Shown: piece after piece, positions 21,876-33,663 of the stretch
Layout of the letters: every line of letters starts with the position of its first letter
Numbering within the stretch: the first letter of the stretch is position 1
From: Auricularia sp. M13
Taxonomy: Eukaryota; Basidiomycota; Agaricomycetes; Auriculariales; Auriculariaceae
NCBI GenBank assembly: GCA_037042915.1
Contig: CM073199.1
Coordinates: forward strand, 1,860,001-1,924,000
Reading direction: 5' to 3'
DNA length: 64,000 nt
Program-made: the position numbers and the translations under genes
The notes under the pieces: model-generated
Seen by the model: only the letters and a program-made list of their open reading frames with translations
Databases searched by the model: none
Told to the model about the DNA's origin: nothing

Positions 21876-22197
21876 GGGCACTGTGGTAACGAGCGGAAGG
21901 TCATCGAGCACCGGCGGCGACAGCGGACACGGACAAGAACAATATTCACGAAACTTCCGCCTCCGCCTCCCGGCCCGTGCCCACAGATCAAGACGTCGAT
22001 CCCTGCTGCGGTCTGAATAGCCTTCAATCGTCCACTGACACATCTTGAAACTGAACGCCTCATCCAACAGTCTATCATAATTATTCCCATCCAAGAAAAC
22101 TGCAAAAAAAGCTTGCAAATCGTGCGTGAGTGCAACATGAGTCCGAGTCCATCCATCCAGCCAAGCTCCGTCCTCCTTCTATTCCGCGACCAAGCGT

Positions 22198-24484
22198 CTA
22201 CGAGCCCGGGTCGGGCAGCATGGGGTCCTGTATCCTCGCCTGCCACCGGAACTTGCGCACGCCGAGCAGGTTCAGGCCGGTGTACAGCCCGTTGACCATC
22301 GCGTCGCCGACGGTCGCGTCGCGCCGCTTGAGCGCCCACTTGGACTCGAAAAAGTCCATGTACTGCCGGATCTGCCCGATGAAGTACAGCGCATCCGCCG
22401 CGCTGTAGCGCTGGTCCGGCAGCATCGTCGTCATCGTGTCCAGCAGCGGCTGCAGCCAGTCCACGTTCGAGTATTTCTGCAGAGCAGAAAGCGTCAGTGT
22501 GCGCGGAAACTGATAGAGGTGACACGCACGTCGATGAACTCCTTGGTCAGGAGCATCCCAAAATCGTACACGTCCACCGAGTACGGGTCCTTCTCCGGTG
22601 GCGGCGGCGGTGGCAGGTCGGCGTCCGCGGCCTTGCCTTTGCCCTTGTTCAGCGGCGGTGACCGCGGCGTCTCCGGCGCGTCCTCCTCGTCGTCCGGCTT
22701 GGTCACCTCCTGGACCTCCGTCACATCGGTCTCCGGCGCAGGCGCAGACGCATCTGCCTTCGCATCCGGCTCCTTCGTCTTCTCGTCGCCCCCGGCCGTC
22801 TTCGTCTTCGCGTCGTCCACAATATCCTTGTCTTTCTCCTTGTCCGTCTCCGCCGCCTCGACCTTCTTCGCCTCCTCCTCGGACACCTCAACCAGGCCGG
22901 GCTGCTCGACAATCGTAGCCGCATCATCGTCAGCCTCGAGATGCACATTGTCGCCGATGCGGATGAGCGGGACGTCGCTGCGCGCGGAGAGCGGCGGCGA
23001 GCGCATGCTGCTGCGCCTGCTGTCGACGCTGGTGCGCGGGCTGGCGTACGGCTCGTACGCGTCGTCGATGCCCACGCGGCGCGCCTTCGCGAAGCCCGCG
23101 ATGAAGTAGCGTATGCGCGGTGCCTCCGAGCGCCGCAGCGGCTCGCTCACCGGCGCCGCGTCCAGCGCGTGCAGCGGCAGCTGCGGGTGCGGCGTCACGC
23201 CCGGCGTCAGCGGGCGGATGTCCATTCGCAGGTTTTCTGGGCGGATGTCACTGCGAGACAAATGAGTATTTTGATTGCGAGAGCGGTAGGAAAATAATGG
23301 AAAGTGGCAATGGAAGTCGACAGCCGAGGGGTGTCACAATGAGGCCGCAACATATCGCGACAGAGGCTGCAACGACAGTCTTGCGAATGCCGTGGGCCAG
23401 GACTGTGGCATGCCCTGCACCCTTCGCCGCAGCGCCCAACAATTTCGTATCGTCAGAGCAAGGAAAATGTCGGGGAATGCTCAATCATAGACACAATGGG
23501 CCGTGCGTCCTCGTGAGAAACGTGTGGCGAAATCCATTGCGGGTCGGCGTGGATAGCCATTGTAGGGGATCACAACGAGCCTGCAACAGCTCGCAACGAT
23601 GCTCGCAACAGAATGGCGTTTCGAGCGCGAGCAAGGGCCGTGATAGCCTCGCAATTGTCACTGGGACACGAAAGCAGATGGAGGTCATGATGATCGAAGC
23701 TGCCACCATAACTTTCTGCAAGACGCCGCAGTGAAATTGATAACAGTGAACAGAACGTACCGATGCACAATACCATGCCGATGCAGGAACGCCAGACCCT
23801 GTACGAAAAAGATCAGCACCCGGTTGGAGTGGAGCATCGTTTCTCACGCACATCGAGAATTTGCTGCACAAAGTCCGCGATTTCGGCGCCGTTGAAGAAT
23901 TCCGGCGTGTTGAACTGGACGGTCCACTCGGTGACCAGATAGAGGCTGTCCGTGGCGGGGTCCTCGAAGGCGTCGACGAACGGGATACAGCGGTTGTCAC
24001 CGCCGGGCAGCGAGTAGCACAGGCGCGTCATCTCGACCTCGTGTCTTGCGGTTGCTGACGAGCGCCGCATGTGCTTTATTGCGACAATTTTATTGTCTTC
24101 TATCCGCTTAGCGTCCATCACATTCGTTCCCTGCGACAGTGGTCAGCGACAGCACACGGCCAGTGAAGGCTGCCTTTACCGTGAACCGGATAGAATCCTC
24201 GCAGTCCTTGGGATGAATATCCGTGCCCTTCCATGATGGTACCCAGTCTGCAACCCGGTTAGCATCCTCGTTCTCAAAAGACGCGACGTTAACATACTGG
24301 GCTGGAAGCGTGCTCGCAGGCGGTAGCCTTTGCTGAGCAGGAATGGTACACGGTCTCGCCACGTCCGCTCCGTACGGTCGAGCGCAAAGGCACCACGGGC
24401 AGTGGCAGCATCCCAGCGCTGCCTAAGCTCGGGCGGCAGCCGCTTCCACTTGGGATAGCGCACGTAATTATCCTGAATACTCAT
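22198..24484 (-). CDS. Protein kinase-fold protein, probable pseudokinase
   Basis: The start is MSIQDNYVRYPKWKRLPPEL. Splicing gives RFQPNWVPSWKGTDIHPKD, then SIRFTGTNVMDAKRIEDNKI with the subdomain II lysine in VAIKHMRR and a candidate helix-C glutamate in RHEVEM. The catalytic loop is FLHRHGIVHR-DIRPENLRM, split by a long intron. Where DFG is expected the frame reads RYFIAGFAKARRVG, with no DFG. A strongly acidic and Lys/Pro-rich insert of about 150 residues follows, then DPYSVDVYDFGMLLTKEFID (subdomain IX-like), KYSNVDWLQPLLDTM and DQRYSAADALYFI. It stops at 22198. This is an agaricomycete-style kinase-like protein that may bind but not phosphorylate substrates. The glycine loop is also poor. 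Confidence 0.75.
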
Positions 24485-25021
24485 CTGAGCAGCCAGGCAA
24501 GAGGCAGGATGTGGAAGCGGTTAGCCCCGGACAGCGCGTCACTGCCACAGATTGCTGGCTGCCAGTTCTCTGAGCACGGTCTGCCCAGAGCGGCCTAGCT
24601 TGGCACTCACACAGACTAAGACTTCGAGAAATCACGCTCTCGTGCGCACTCAGCTCGCAAGATTCTCGCGCTCGCAACTTTTATGTGCGATCACTGAGCC
24701 GGCCGGAGAATGCAACGTGGGCGACACCCTTCGCGCTGCGCCGGACTGCGGAGGCCCCCTGTTTGGCATGGGCGTGGGTTAGGCGTCACAGTCGACAGCA
24801 TGCACGCAAGCCTCGTTCCCGCCGCCCGATCATCACAACCGTTACTGCCGTTACGAGTCTCACCCCTGTCGCATCCACGCAATATCTCCTGCCATTACTA
24901 TGTACCCTACTGTAATCTATGTACCCATCCAATCCGTACTGTACTTTGCTAAAATGAAGCCTGCCTGAGGCTGGCCGGCTAGCGGCACAGTGCACTGAAG
25001 GTCCGGTGAGACAGTGAGACC
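24485..25021. other. Intergenic region, no gene seen
   Basis: About 540 bp upstream of the kinase-like gene and downstream of the minus-strand membrane-protein gene. It probably contains the kinase-like promoter and the neighbour's 3' UTR. Confidence 0.45.
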
Positions 25022-26700
25022 TCAAACGTCGTACGTGTCGCGCTTCGCGCCCTCCGAGTGCAGCGTCTGCGTCTTGGTGGGGTCGAGGTCGGCCATGTCG
25101 GGGTCGCCGTCGTGCTCGACGTCCTTTCGAATCGTGATGCGGATGCCCATCTCGTGCCCCGAGCCGCCACCGCTGTCGGGCTGCCCCATCCCCGCACCGC
25201 GCGCGTCCTTCGGCGTGCGCCCGCGCGAGGAGCTGTCCGAGATTTCTGCCAGCATCAAGCGTGTAAGGGACTGTCGGAGACGCCGGCGTAGGAGCTCGGG
25301 ATCGACAAACCATGCAGGTGGATGAGGATCCGTTGCGACATGATCCAAGTTACGGCGTAACCCAGGGACGCGCTGAGAAAGTCGTTCGCATGTCAGTGTA
25401 CGTCGTGGAAAATTGCGCCTCGGACTCACCCTGCGGATTGCAGACTTGTCGGCGAGGTTTTATACATGATGAGGTTGAGCACATTGATGATCGTCAATAG
25501 GAAGAAGTAACCAATCCCGTCGAAGAGCTGGGCAACAGCCATCAGCCTCCCGGTTAGGTTTACATAGAACATTGCGTACCAGGATGCGGACAATGCGGGA
25601 GAAGCTGTGGTCCGCGTCAGTCAAGGTCTGGCGAGGGCTTAGGCTCGGCGTACGAGAAATGCGTCATGGGACTACGCCCCAACAGATAATACGATGATAT
25701 GAGCAGGGTGACGAGGTCGAAAATCATCGCGAAGATGTAGTGCACGTAGGCTATCAAAAGTCCGTCTTCGTTCCCCGACGTGCAGCTTGACAGGAATGTC
25801 AGCAGCAGCTACGAGGCTCAGAAAGCGTGAGAAATGCTACACACTGCCCAGTCCCAACGTTTGCTAGAATAAATTGAGCTCCAATTTTTTCGGAGCAGGC
25901 GAAAATACTCACGAACACGCCCGAATAGGTTTACGAACCACTGTCCCTGTCAACTGATGAGCACGGGCAGCCTCACCGCCGACCGGTCAAGCTCACCGCT
26001 GCGAATGCCACAAACATTATCCCGAGTAGCCATCCCACCGTTTTATTGCGTTTTGAAATCGCAAACGTCCTGCAGAACCAGAATCAGGCGCGGATTCGTC
26101 AGGAGCATTCATTGAAGATGCTCACCGTACGCTGAGGATCGCTTGGCATATGATAATCTGGACGACTACAGGAGGGGGACACCTTAACCGAAATGCAAGA
26201 GGTACAGCACAACAACAGACCTTTGAAGGATGGCGAAACCAGGTAAAAATGCTCGCACGATTCTATTGTGAAGATCGCGAACGCCCCGATGTTGCTGACG
26301 GTGATCGTGATGATACTTATGTATCTGATATGCACGAGTGTGAGATCAAATGGCCCTCAAAGCGATTTCAGAATCCCTGCGCACCGTATCAGGATGAAGA
26401 GGACGCATGCCAAACTGCAACCCGGTTCATTAATCTGCTCAATGCCTATCTGTGTAGAAAGATTGCTCACCTTGGACGGGTAAGACGCGTCTGGGAAGAG
26501 TAGAACCGATACTCCGCGGGAAGGGTGAGGAAGTAACTTCGACCTCCGGTTAGCCTCGACGCGTACAAAGGCCAGGAAAAAACTGCGACGCACTCGTAAG
26601 CCCCGATGGTGATACTCGCCACGCGCAAGAACTTGGCGCTGTCCTCGCTGACCCCAACGGCGAGGAGGTTTGAGCTGGCCGCATTGAGGAAGGCATCCAT
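25022..26700 (-). CDS. DUF6533-like multi-pass membrane protein (paralogue A)
   Basis: The start MDAFLNAASSNLLAVGVSED could also be two codons upstream (MRMDAF at 26706). Splicing gives ITIGAYDYFLTLPAEYRFY, then LTRPSLACVLFILIRYISII and TVSNIGAFAIFTIESCEHFY, the N-terminal hallmark of mushroom DUF6533-like 7-TM proteins. Several short hydrophobic exons follow between about 26040 and 25440. The cytosolic tail has SSSRGRTPKDARGAGMGQ and SGHEMGIRITIRKDVEHD, ending KRDTYDV at the stop 25022-25024. Function is unknown for the family; a receptor-like membrane role is often guessed. The same exon pattern and tail occur in the gene at 58828-60629, so the two are paralogues. Middle exon limits were not all resolved. 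Confidence 0.78.
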
Positions 26701-27751
26701 CCTCACGGTCGGGCGGAAGAGGTGAGAAGGGAGGGGAGGAACGACATCGAGTGCCGACTGCAGTATTTTATTTACCCGGTACTCACGGTGCGGAGAATAC
26801 GTATCAGCGGCGCGCCTGGCCCGCCAGGACGTTTGTGGTCAAGCCTATTGGTAGGCCCCTGTTTGCTCATCAGAACTAGCGCCAAGTTACCTGACTTGGA
26901 GACCGCGTGTCGCCCAGGAACAGCTGCGCCACTTGCAGTGTTTGCTTTCTCCCTCCGTGAAGAGCAGTTGCCTATGCATGCGCAAGTTAGTCAATCAACT
27001 GCTCATTGCTAAGCGGTGAGCGCACCGTCCCTGAACAGCGAGAATCAGGCACTCACTCGACATCTGGATTTGAGATCCGAGTTCAATTGCATTTAAGCAT
27101 CTCTGTTGATCACATATCTGAGATTCAGGGCCTGTCAGGGCGTGGGATAGTGACTCTGAAGAATCCCGAGGAAATTAAGTGGCTTTGTTTCAATTCCGTC
27201 GTTGATTGACAATCATACTCCGCGGGGAAGGACTGTCATCAAAGCAATGAAACAGCCTGCCTGTGAAGATTGCAACGAGTCTGGGACTACAGATACACCG
27301 GTCGAGACGGCACAGCACAGGCCGTAAGTGGATGAGGACGGCCGGCTCAGACTGCCGAAATACCAGACTAAGTATGCGAACCACATGTCGCATCCTGCGA
27401 TCGCTGGAAACAGTACCGCTGGCTGGGGAGCAATGTTACAGGTGCCATGCCCGACATCTCCGCTCTCCAATCGAAAAGCAAGCAGAACAGTGAAATCATT
27501 GGATACTGACATAGCAATATCGTGCCGCTACAGGGAGGTTGGCGTCGCTATATCGTACAGGGAGGGACAGGGAGACGTGTCACGATCCCGATAGTCGTCG
27601 CAGAGAACAAGTGGATGCCGACGTCGCGACATCATGCCTGTGGGAGCGTTTCCAGCTTCCACAGCGGGTCCGTAGAGTGAAGGGTCATGTCGTTCAAGAG
27701 CAATCGCGTTCGGAGATATCCCGCAAGTATAGCGACAAGCCGGGGAAACAA
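26701..27751. other. Intergenic region, no gene assigned
   Basis: About 1.05 kb between two minus-strand genes. A minus frame of 99 codons at 27213-27512 has a hydrophobic stretch but no recognisable motif, so I do not call it. Confidence 0.4.
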
Positions 27752-29718
27752 TTAGAGCTGGCGTCGTCCTGCAACGGCCGCTATCACAGGGTTGAGCACA
27801 GCTCGACGCAGCAGCGAAAGCACTTGAACAGGCACAGCGCTGAGCCGAGACAGAGGAGCGCAGAACAGGCGTCGCCAACGTTCCGGGCGGGAAAGTCGGA
27901 CTCCCTGCCCGAATTCGTACGACGCCGACAAAACCTGGACGACGACATAGTCCATCTCGTGCGACGTGTCGGACAGTGACGAGGATGACGCAGACAATGA
28001 CTCGGCGTATTTCGGCGTGAGCACCCTGAGGCTGCTTTCTAACTTGCAGACCGACGTTCGGTAGAAGGGTGTGTCCGGAACTGCGAAAATATCAGCACTG
28101 AGCAACCTGGGGTGCGCGATAGACTCGTACGAGGAATTCCAACTTCGGTGATCATATTCCAGTCACTGGTGGAGTTGATGAGGCTGGTTGATGCCGATGT
28201 AGAAACGAACTTACATGGAGCTGAAGGACATGTGTGGCGCAAAATAGGGATGCTGTCGGACATGCTGCGAACCAAGCCTATGGCGGGGCTCCTTGCAGAG
28301 TAACTATAAAATGGATACATCAGGTAAACTGATGCTTGAAAGGCAGACAACGACGTACAGCGAGTATGAAGTCCTCGAGTAACGCGTCGGCCCTCTTCCG
28401 ATAATGGGGAAACGCGACTGGATGCTTGATGATCTTCTCCTGCTGGACACCCCCTAGAGCATCGGCAAACGGGTTCTGCGCGCGCGGCGTCAGCAGGCGA
28501 AGGTCAAAATTGGATTCCATACGCACGTAACGAAAGTGTAAAAAGAACGCAAAGATTCCGAGTCCCCAGAAATCCACCGCAGGACCATAGGGGCGTCCGC
28601 GAATGACCTCTGGAGCCATGTAATCAGGAGTACCGGCAGCTTCGTGCAGCCTCCACGCGCGACTTGCGCGCGTCCCGTATTTACTGACCGATGACGGAGG
28701 TGACGGGCGAATGCAGGCGAGGCCGAAATCGCCTAGCCGCACCTGGCCGCGAGTGGTCAAGAAGACGTTCTCCGGCTTGATGTCGCGATGCAAAATTCCA
28801 ATGGAGTGAAGGCCGCAGATTGCAGTCGTCTGGTATAGTGGAAATAATCGTCAGCTGGGTAAACTTTTGGTCTTGTGACGAGGAAACGGACTAGCTGGGC
28901 GATCCAGGTGCGCAAGACGCTCGGCGAAAATGTCAATGCATCGTGCTGAAGGATGATGTCACAGACGTCGCCAGCGTAAAGCTCCTGTATGTCATGCAAG
29001 TGAGCCCATGGGCGCGGGAACAGGTCAGGTGCTGACCATGACGATATAATCCATCGAATCGTCGTTGAACGATGTGACAATCTGTGCAACGCACGGCACA
29101 CTGTGTTGCTGAGCGAGGCGCATGCACACTACTTCGTTGAGGAAGGCGAAAGATGTGGATGCGCCAGCCTTCACGGTCTTGATTGCCAGGACCTCGGAGG
29201 TGTCGCGCAGCTGGGCACGAGACACACGACCACCTCCGCCTTCGCCAACTTTGTCCAGTTGCAACAGATTGTGCAGCAAGATATTATCCGCATACTGCCA
29301 AGTAGGAAGTGGCGGTTTGAGATACGATAAGCGATTGGATCTGCGAGCTTACGGGGCTTCCAACCAGGGTCTCTGCAGGGCTTGCGCTGAAGCGAGCACG
29401 ATCGCGAACAGCCAAAGAATCGAGCGAGATGGTCATCTCTGCGGGGTGGCCTGGAAGAGGAACGAAGGCAAAGGAGCTCTGCAGAGGATCCAGGACGCTG
29501 TAGCGTGAATTCCAGCTGCCAGCTCTTTTACAGCCCCAGCATCAGGATCGTCGTGGACTGTGAAAGCCGCCCTGACCGCGCTAGCAGCCAATTTAGTCCC
29601 ATACTTGTGTATGAAATCCTTGAAAATTTCAGAGGAGTTCAGAGAGCCAGAATGTGATAGTGCTTGTGGTTCGAAGACAAAAGTGTGCTCGGTTGGACGC
29701 GGTTCCGGCTCCGACGTG
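27752..29718 (-). CDS. Serine/threonine protein kinase with AGC-like features
   Basis: All key catalytic motifs are visible: glycine loop VGEGGGGRVSRAQL, VAIK-like lysine LAIKTVKA, HRDIKPENVF, DFGLACIRP, and activation-segment end GTPDYMAPEVIRG, then YGPAVDFWGLGIFAFF and HRLGSQHVRQHPYFAPH. Upstream exons encode EPRPTEHTFVFEPQALSHSG and IFKDFIHKYGTKLAASAVRA, then after a 53-bp GTAAAA intron SSFAFVPLPGHPAEMTISLD and ASPAETLVGSP, then YADNILLHNLLQLDKVGEGG. The first start codon was not found, so the 5' end at 29718 is only the limit of clear coding; the first in-frame ATG is 29434-29436. The C-terminal exon ends VAGRRQL at 27752. Substrate and pathway are unknown. Its 5' end lies close to divergent RFT1. 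Confidence 0.8.
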
Positions 29719-29804
29719 CAGGTATGCCTCTTCCACGTGCTGCTTCAAGATTTTCATACGGCCCTCGTTGACGCGCCCGCCCAGTAACTTATACTGCCGA
29801 TTTG

Positions 29805-31446
29805 ATGCCTGCCTCAGCGCAGCCCGAGCCGAATGCGCTGGCTTCGGCGGGCTCGCTCGTGTTACTCCAGGCTGGCTCGCGTTTATCGACCTTTGTCCTC
29901 AACCAGGCTCTCGTCCGGGTCGCCACTCCCGCAGCGTACGGCGTGGCTGCCATCCAGTTCGAACTACTCTCCAGCACCATGCTTTTTTTGGCGCGTGAGG
30001 GGATTCGATCCGCCGTCCTCCGCGCCCCGCCCTCCGCATCGCCAGCCGACGCGCAAAAACTCGCGAACGTCACACGAATACCATTTCTTGTCGGCCCCCT
30101 CGTCACTGCCGCCATCCTTGGCGTATATTACACGTTTACAGGAACGGAGACGACCCATATGAGCGGCTTTACGCGCGCTCTGGCTGTGTATATTCTTGCG
30201 GCGCTGGTTGAGCTGCGCACCGAACCGGTACATTTAAGTGCGCTGCGGGCACATGGCGTCGGACTGCGCGTGAAGGCCGAGGGATGGGGTGTGGCTGCTC
30301 GGTCGGTCGTCACATTTGTGCTCCTGGCGATAGCTCGCTGGGAGTTGTCAGCATTTGCCGTCGGACAGCTGGCCTACGCAGCTGCTGTACTATTCGTATA
30401 TAGTCGCTCACCTGAATGGACGACGTGGCGCCTTCAGCCTGTTATCCACGAGGACAAAACAGTGCGTTCACTAGTCTCTGCAAACTGCGTTGTGTTGACC
30501 ATGAAAATAGGAATATTTCGATCAGGACGCGCTCAGACTCAGCGGGGAAATGACGGCGCAGTCTCTCGTTAAGCACTTTTTGACGGAGGGCGACAAGTTC
30601 ATGCTCTCCGTCTTTGCACCGCTGAAGGACCAAGGCGGGTATGCATTGGCATCCAACTACGGTGCCCTATTTGCGCGTATCATCTTCCAGCCACTCGAAG
30701 AAACGGCGCGCCTGCTCTTCAGCCGTACGCTTGGCAGCGGCACGGCACCTTCGCCAGGCCCACTCAAACGCGCCGCATCCTTCCTCAGTGCACTGCTCCT
30801 TCTCTACGCCCATTTCGCGCTCGTCCTCATCGCATTTGCGCCGCCCTTCCTACCTCTTGCAACAGCGCTTCTCCTCCCATACCGCTTCCGCACCAGCACT
30901 TCCGCGCCGCGCATCCTACGAGCCTTCATCTACACCTTGCCCGTCATGGCGGCGAACGGCGCATTGGAGGCGCTCGTCGCATCCGCTGCGAAGCCGGTTG
31001 CGCTGCGCAAACAGAGCGGCTGGATGGCGTTCTGCTCGCTGGCGTTTGTCGGCGCGACCGTTGCGCTGCGCGGTGTTGTAGAAGAGGGCACTGAGGTGGT
31101 CTGGGCTAATGCATTCGCGCTGTCGCTCCGCGCGGCGTGGGCGGCTCGCTTCGCCCGCGACTTGCTTGGGCCAGAGTTCCGCTGGCGTTACACGCTGCCC
31201 AGGATCCCGGTCATGCTCGCCTTTGCGTTCGCCGGCTGGCTCGTGCGCCTCTCCGCCCACGGCGAGACGATTAAGGAGCAGATACGGCACGTCAGCATCG
31301 GGGTGCTGTGTCTTGCGATGTGCCTCGTCATCTGGTCCGTCTTGCTGTTCATTCCTTCCCGTGGAAACGCAGCTAATAGCAACTTAATTGTTTGGCAGTA
31401 TTTTAGTCGAGGAGGACACGTTGCGCCACGCTGTGCCACTGTTTAG
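29805..31446 (+). CDS. RFT1: RFT1, lipid-linked oligosaccharide translocation protein
   Basis: The start MPASAQPEPNALASAGSLVL leads directly into LLQAGSRLSTFVLNQALVR, the conserved first helix of Rft1. Other family motifs are AYGVAAIQFELLSSTMLFLA, REGIRSAVLRA and LVELRTEPVHL. A 49-bp GTGCGT...AAATAG intron (30462-30510) joins EDKT to EYFDQDALRLSGEMTAQSL, then VKHFLTEGDKFML, QGGYALASNYGALFARIIF and PLEETARLLFSR. Multiple membrane segments follow to the stop at 31444-31446. RFT1 is needed for flipping of Man5GlcNAc2-PP-dolichol, or for its correct use, at the ER during N-glycosylation. The extreme C-terminus after LLFIPSRG is less certain and could include another intron. Confidence 0.92.
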
Positions 31447-33663
31447 ACGACGGCGCGAGTCCTAATGGACCCGGGACAAACTGTGCTCTCGATGTGGATG
31501 GATGTTCTGTGGACCAAGCTTCTTGCCATGTATCTTTATTCCATGCTGCGTTAGATAAACCACTGATGACAAGACCTGCAGTCGGAGTCGAGTGACCAAC
31601 ATATGCGGTCGCTGGCCTGTGGCTGCACTCTCTGCGACTCTGGCCCAGTTGGCCGTTGATGATTTCAGTTCAGCTGTCACAAACCCGATCGGCGTCGTAG
31701 AGCTAGGAATCAAGGCGTAGCTGAGGCGCGCGTCAATGCGCCGGACGCCGATCTTGTACCTCCATGCTGAGTCGCGAAGCGATGCTTGTAAGTTAACAGT
31801 GCGGAGAACGACGGAAGGCTGTTGCGTGACTATAACCGGGCGATTCACGTTACAAAACCTATCCAGGTTCGAACTTCTTACGAGTTGCATCGCATTGCAC
31901 AGTTTGCTATACGCGCGAAAAGGACGACATTGGCCCGGACCACCAGGGGAGCGCTGCAGCCAAATATCCGTAGCAGTTCCCTGGAAATCGGTAGTTACTG
32001 CGCGGCCGCAGCAAGGTGGTTGCGAGCCTGCAACTGTTTTGACACAACTGTGTTGGCTAAAATGTCTCGTTTTGCTACGGCTCCGAGAAATGCGCCCTGT
32101 TAGCCCAGATTTTGACATGTTCATCCAGCAACCTCACGTTAAGATGCCTCTCAACTACAAGACCTTGTTTCAGTAGCGGCTAGGTGTGTTCTGGCATGCT
32201 CTTTCCTGGGAGCATATTGCAATTTCTGAGATGTCCGCGGCGGCATTCGATCATATGCCGCCAGTTGTGTTTGTACTCCACTATGCTCTAGCCCGTAGTC
32301 CCTGAGAAATACACAAATGGAATACGAAGACGCTGATGAAGCGGATCGGGCGGTCATGAGGCCATGTTTTCTCCGTGCCCAGCTCTGAATCTACGCCCAG
32401 TTGAGGTCAGGACGCGTTGCTGGCTCATTCTCAGGGCTGAGTTAGGCCGGTTGACGGTGCGGACCCGCAAATTTACTGTACGCGGGACGATTGGCCATTG
32501 ACGCGTAGCCGTTTATGTGGAATAAACGTAGAAGCGAGCCTGAGATACTGACGGTGGCACTGAGCCAGGAGCAGAGTCAGGACGGTTGTGAAGCCAGGGT
32601 GCCTAGACTACTGTATGCTCCTAGCAGCGTAATTACTATGAGGATTTATTTCCTCCGTGAGCCACAGACGAAAATGGACATGATACATATGATGTGGCCC
32701 TGGGCCGTAACCAACGCTCGAGTGCTCGTGACGCCCCAGCACCGCAAGCAAATCGCCAAACACCGATAGTCGGCAGTTCGTGCTTCTGAGTCCTATTGAT
32801 AACATCCAGAAAGTATGGGAGCCCTCAAGCGAAGTTCAGGCCAAGCAAGTCGCCGAACAATGTTGGGTTGAAATTGTCTTGGACAGGCAGACAAAACCAC
32901 ATGAACGTAACGCGTCCAGCGTTGACAGGCAACGCTGCTGGAGAGCCCTGTTGAGACTAGAAGCTGAGCCGGCCATATCGGTGGTCGGTGGAGCAACTCC
33001 ATTCGTCGCGGAAATCGGAGCGACAGCACGGCGCATGCCTAACAAGCAATGTTGATGTTACACAACCTCATACGTCGAGTAGGACCGCGCATGCAAAGCG
33101 TAGTTACAGCCGTATGCAAAACGATAGACAGTAATAGCACCCGTTGCGTGCCCCACAGCGCCCCCCGAAAGGTGGCGCCGAGCAATGGAGGTTGCTCCTT
33201 ATGGCAGGTCGGAGGCCTCGCAGACGCCCTCCGTCGGTCATACGAAGCTCTCTGCCGCCGTTTTTGCATCGCAAGAGCCCCACCGAGCTGTAGACGCGGG
33301 TGCAGTTACTGTCTATCGTTTTGCATACGGCTGTAAAGCTGTTGTCGTCTGGACCTGCCTTGAGGGCGAGAGTAAATAGTCAGTCGAGATCCGATAACAT
33401 CCAGGGACTCGAGCTGGACATTGGAAAGCGCGAGATTAGCGGAGCAGTGCCAGCTGATACCGTTGAAGTGCATGACAAGCCACCAGATCACCTACCAGAC
33501 ATGTCAGATTCCGAAAGCTGTGTGCCACGGCCTTTGTGATCCTCAGATCATCAGTGCATGAGCGGCGCACGCCGGGCAGGCATCGCCGTCTCTATTTCTT
33601 CCTTCCCACTTGCCTTTGCTTTTTCTTTCTCTCGTTTCTCTTTCATTCCGAACTTTGTATGCC
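31447..33663. other. Intergenic region with an inverted repeat, no gene assigned
   Basis: A 2.2-kb stretch with lower GC than the genes around it. A minus frame of 220 codons spans 31462-32124 but lacks family motifs. An inverted repeat of two 40-nt arms lies at 33104-33336. Pyrimidine-rich DNA just before 33664 suits the promoter or 5' UTR of the next gene. Confidence 0.45.
33104..33336. repeat. Inverted repeat with 40-nt arms
   Basis: Positions 33104-33143 and 33297-33336 are reverse complements with two mismatches out of 40, starting TTACAGCCGTATGC. The spacer is about 150 bp. It may be a small MITE, a remnant of one, or the stem of a long hairpin RNA. No target-site duplication is clear. 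Confidence 0.65.

Noticed and set aside
20919-22016. Plus-strand frame of 365 codons rich in Arg
   Set aside because: It is antisense to the Pro/Ser-rich gene, with composition expected from the complement of Pro/Ser codons.
31866-31876. GGTTCGAACTT resembling a tRNA B box
   Set aside because: No A box at the right distance and no cloverleaf could be drawn.
31462-32124. Minus-strand frame of 220 codons
   Set aside because: No recognisable motif, no start context and no spliced extension; it could be chance in a gene-poor stretch. RNA-seq would decide.
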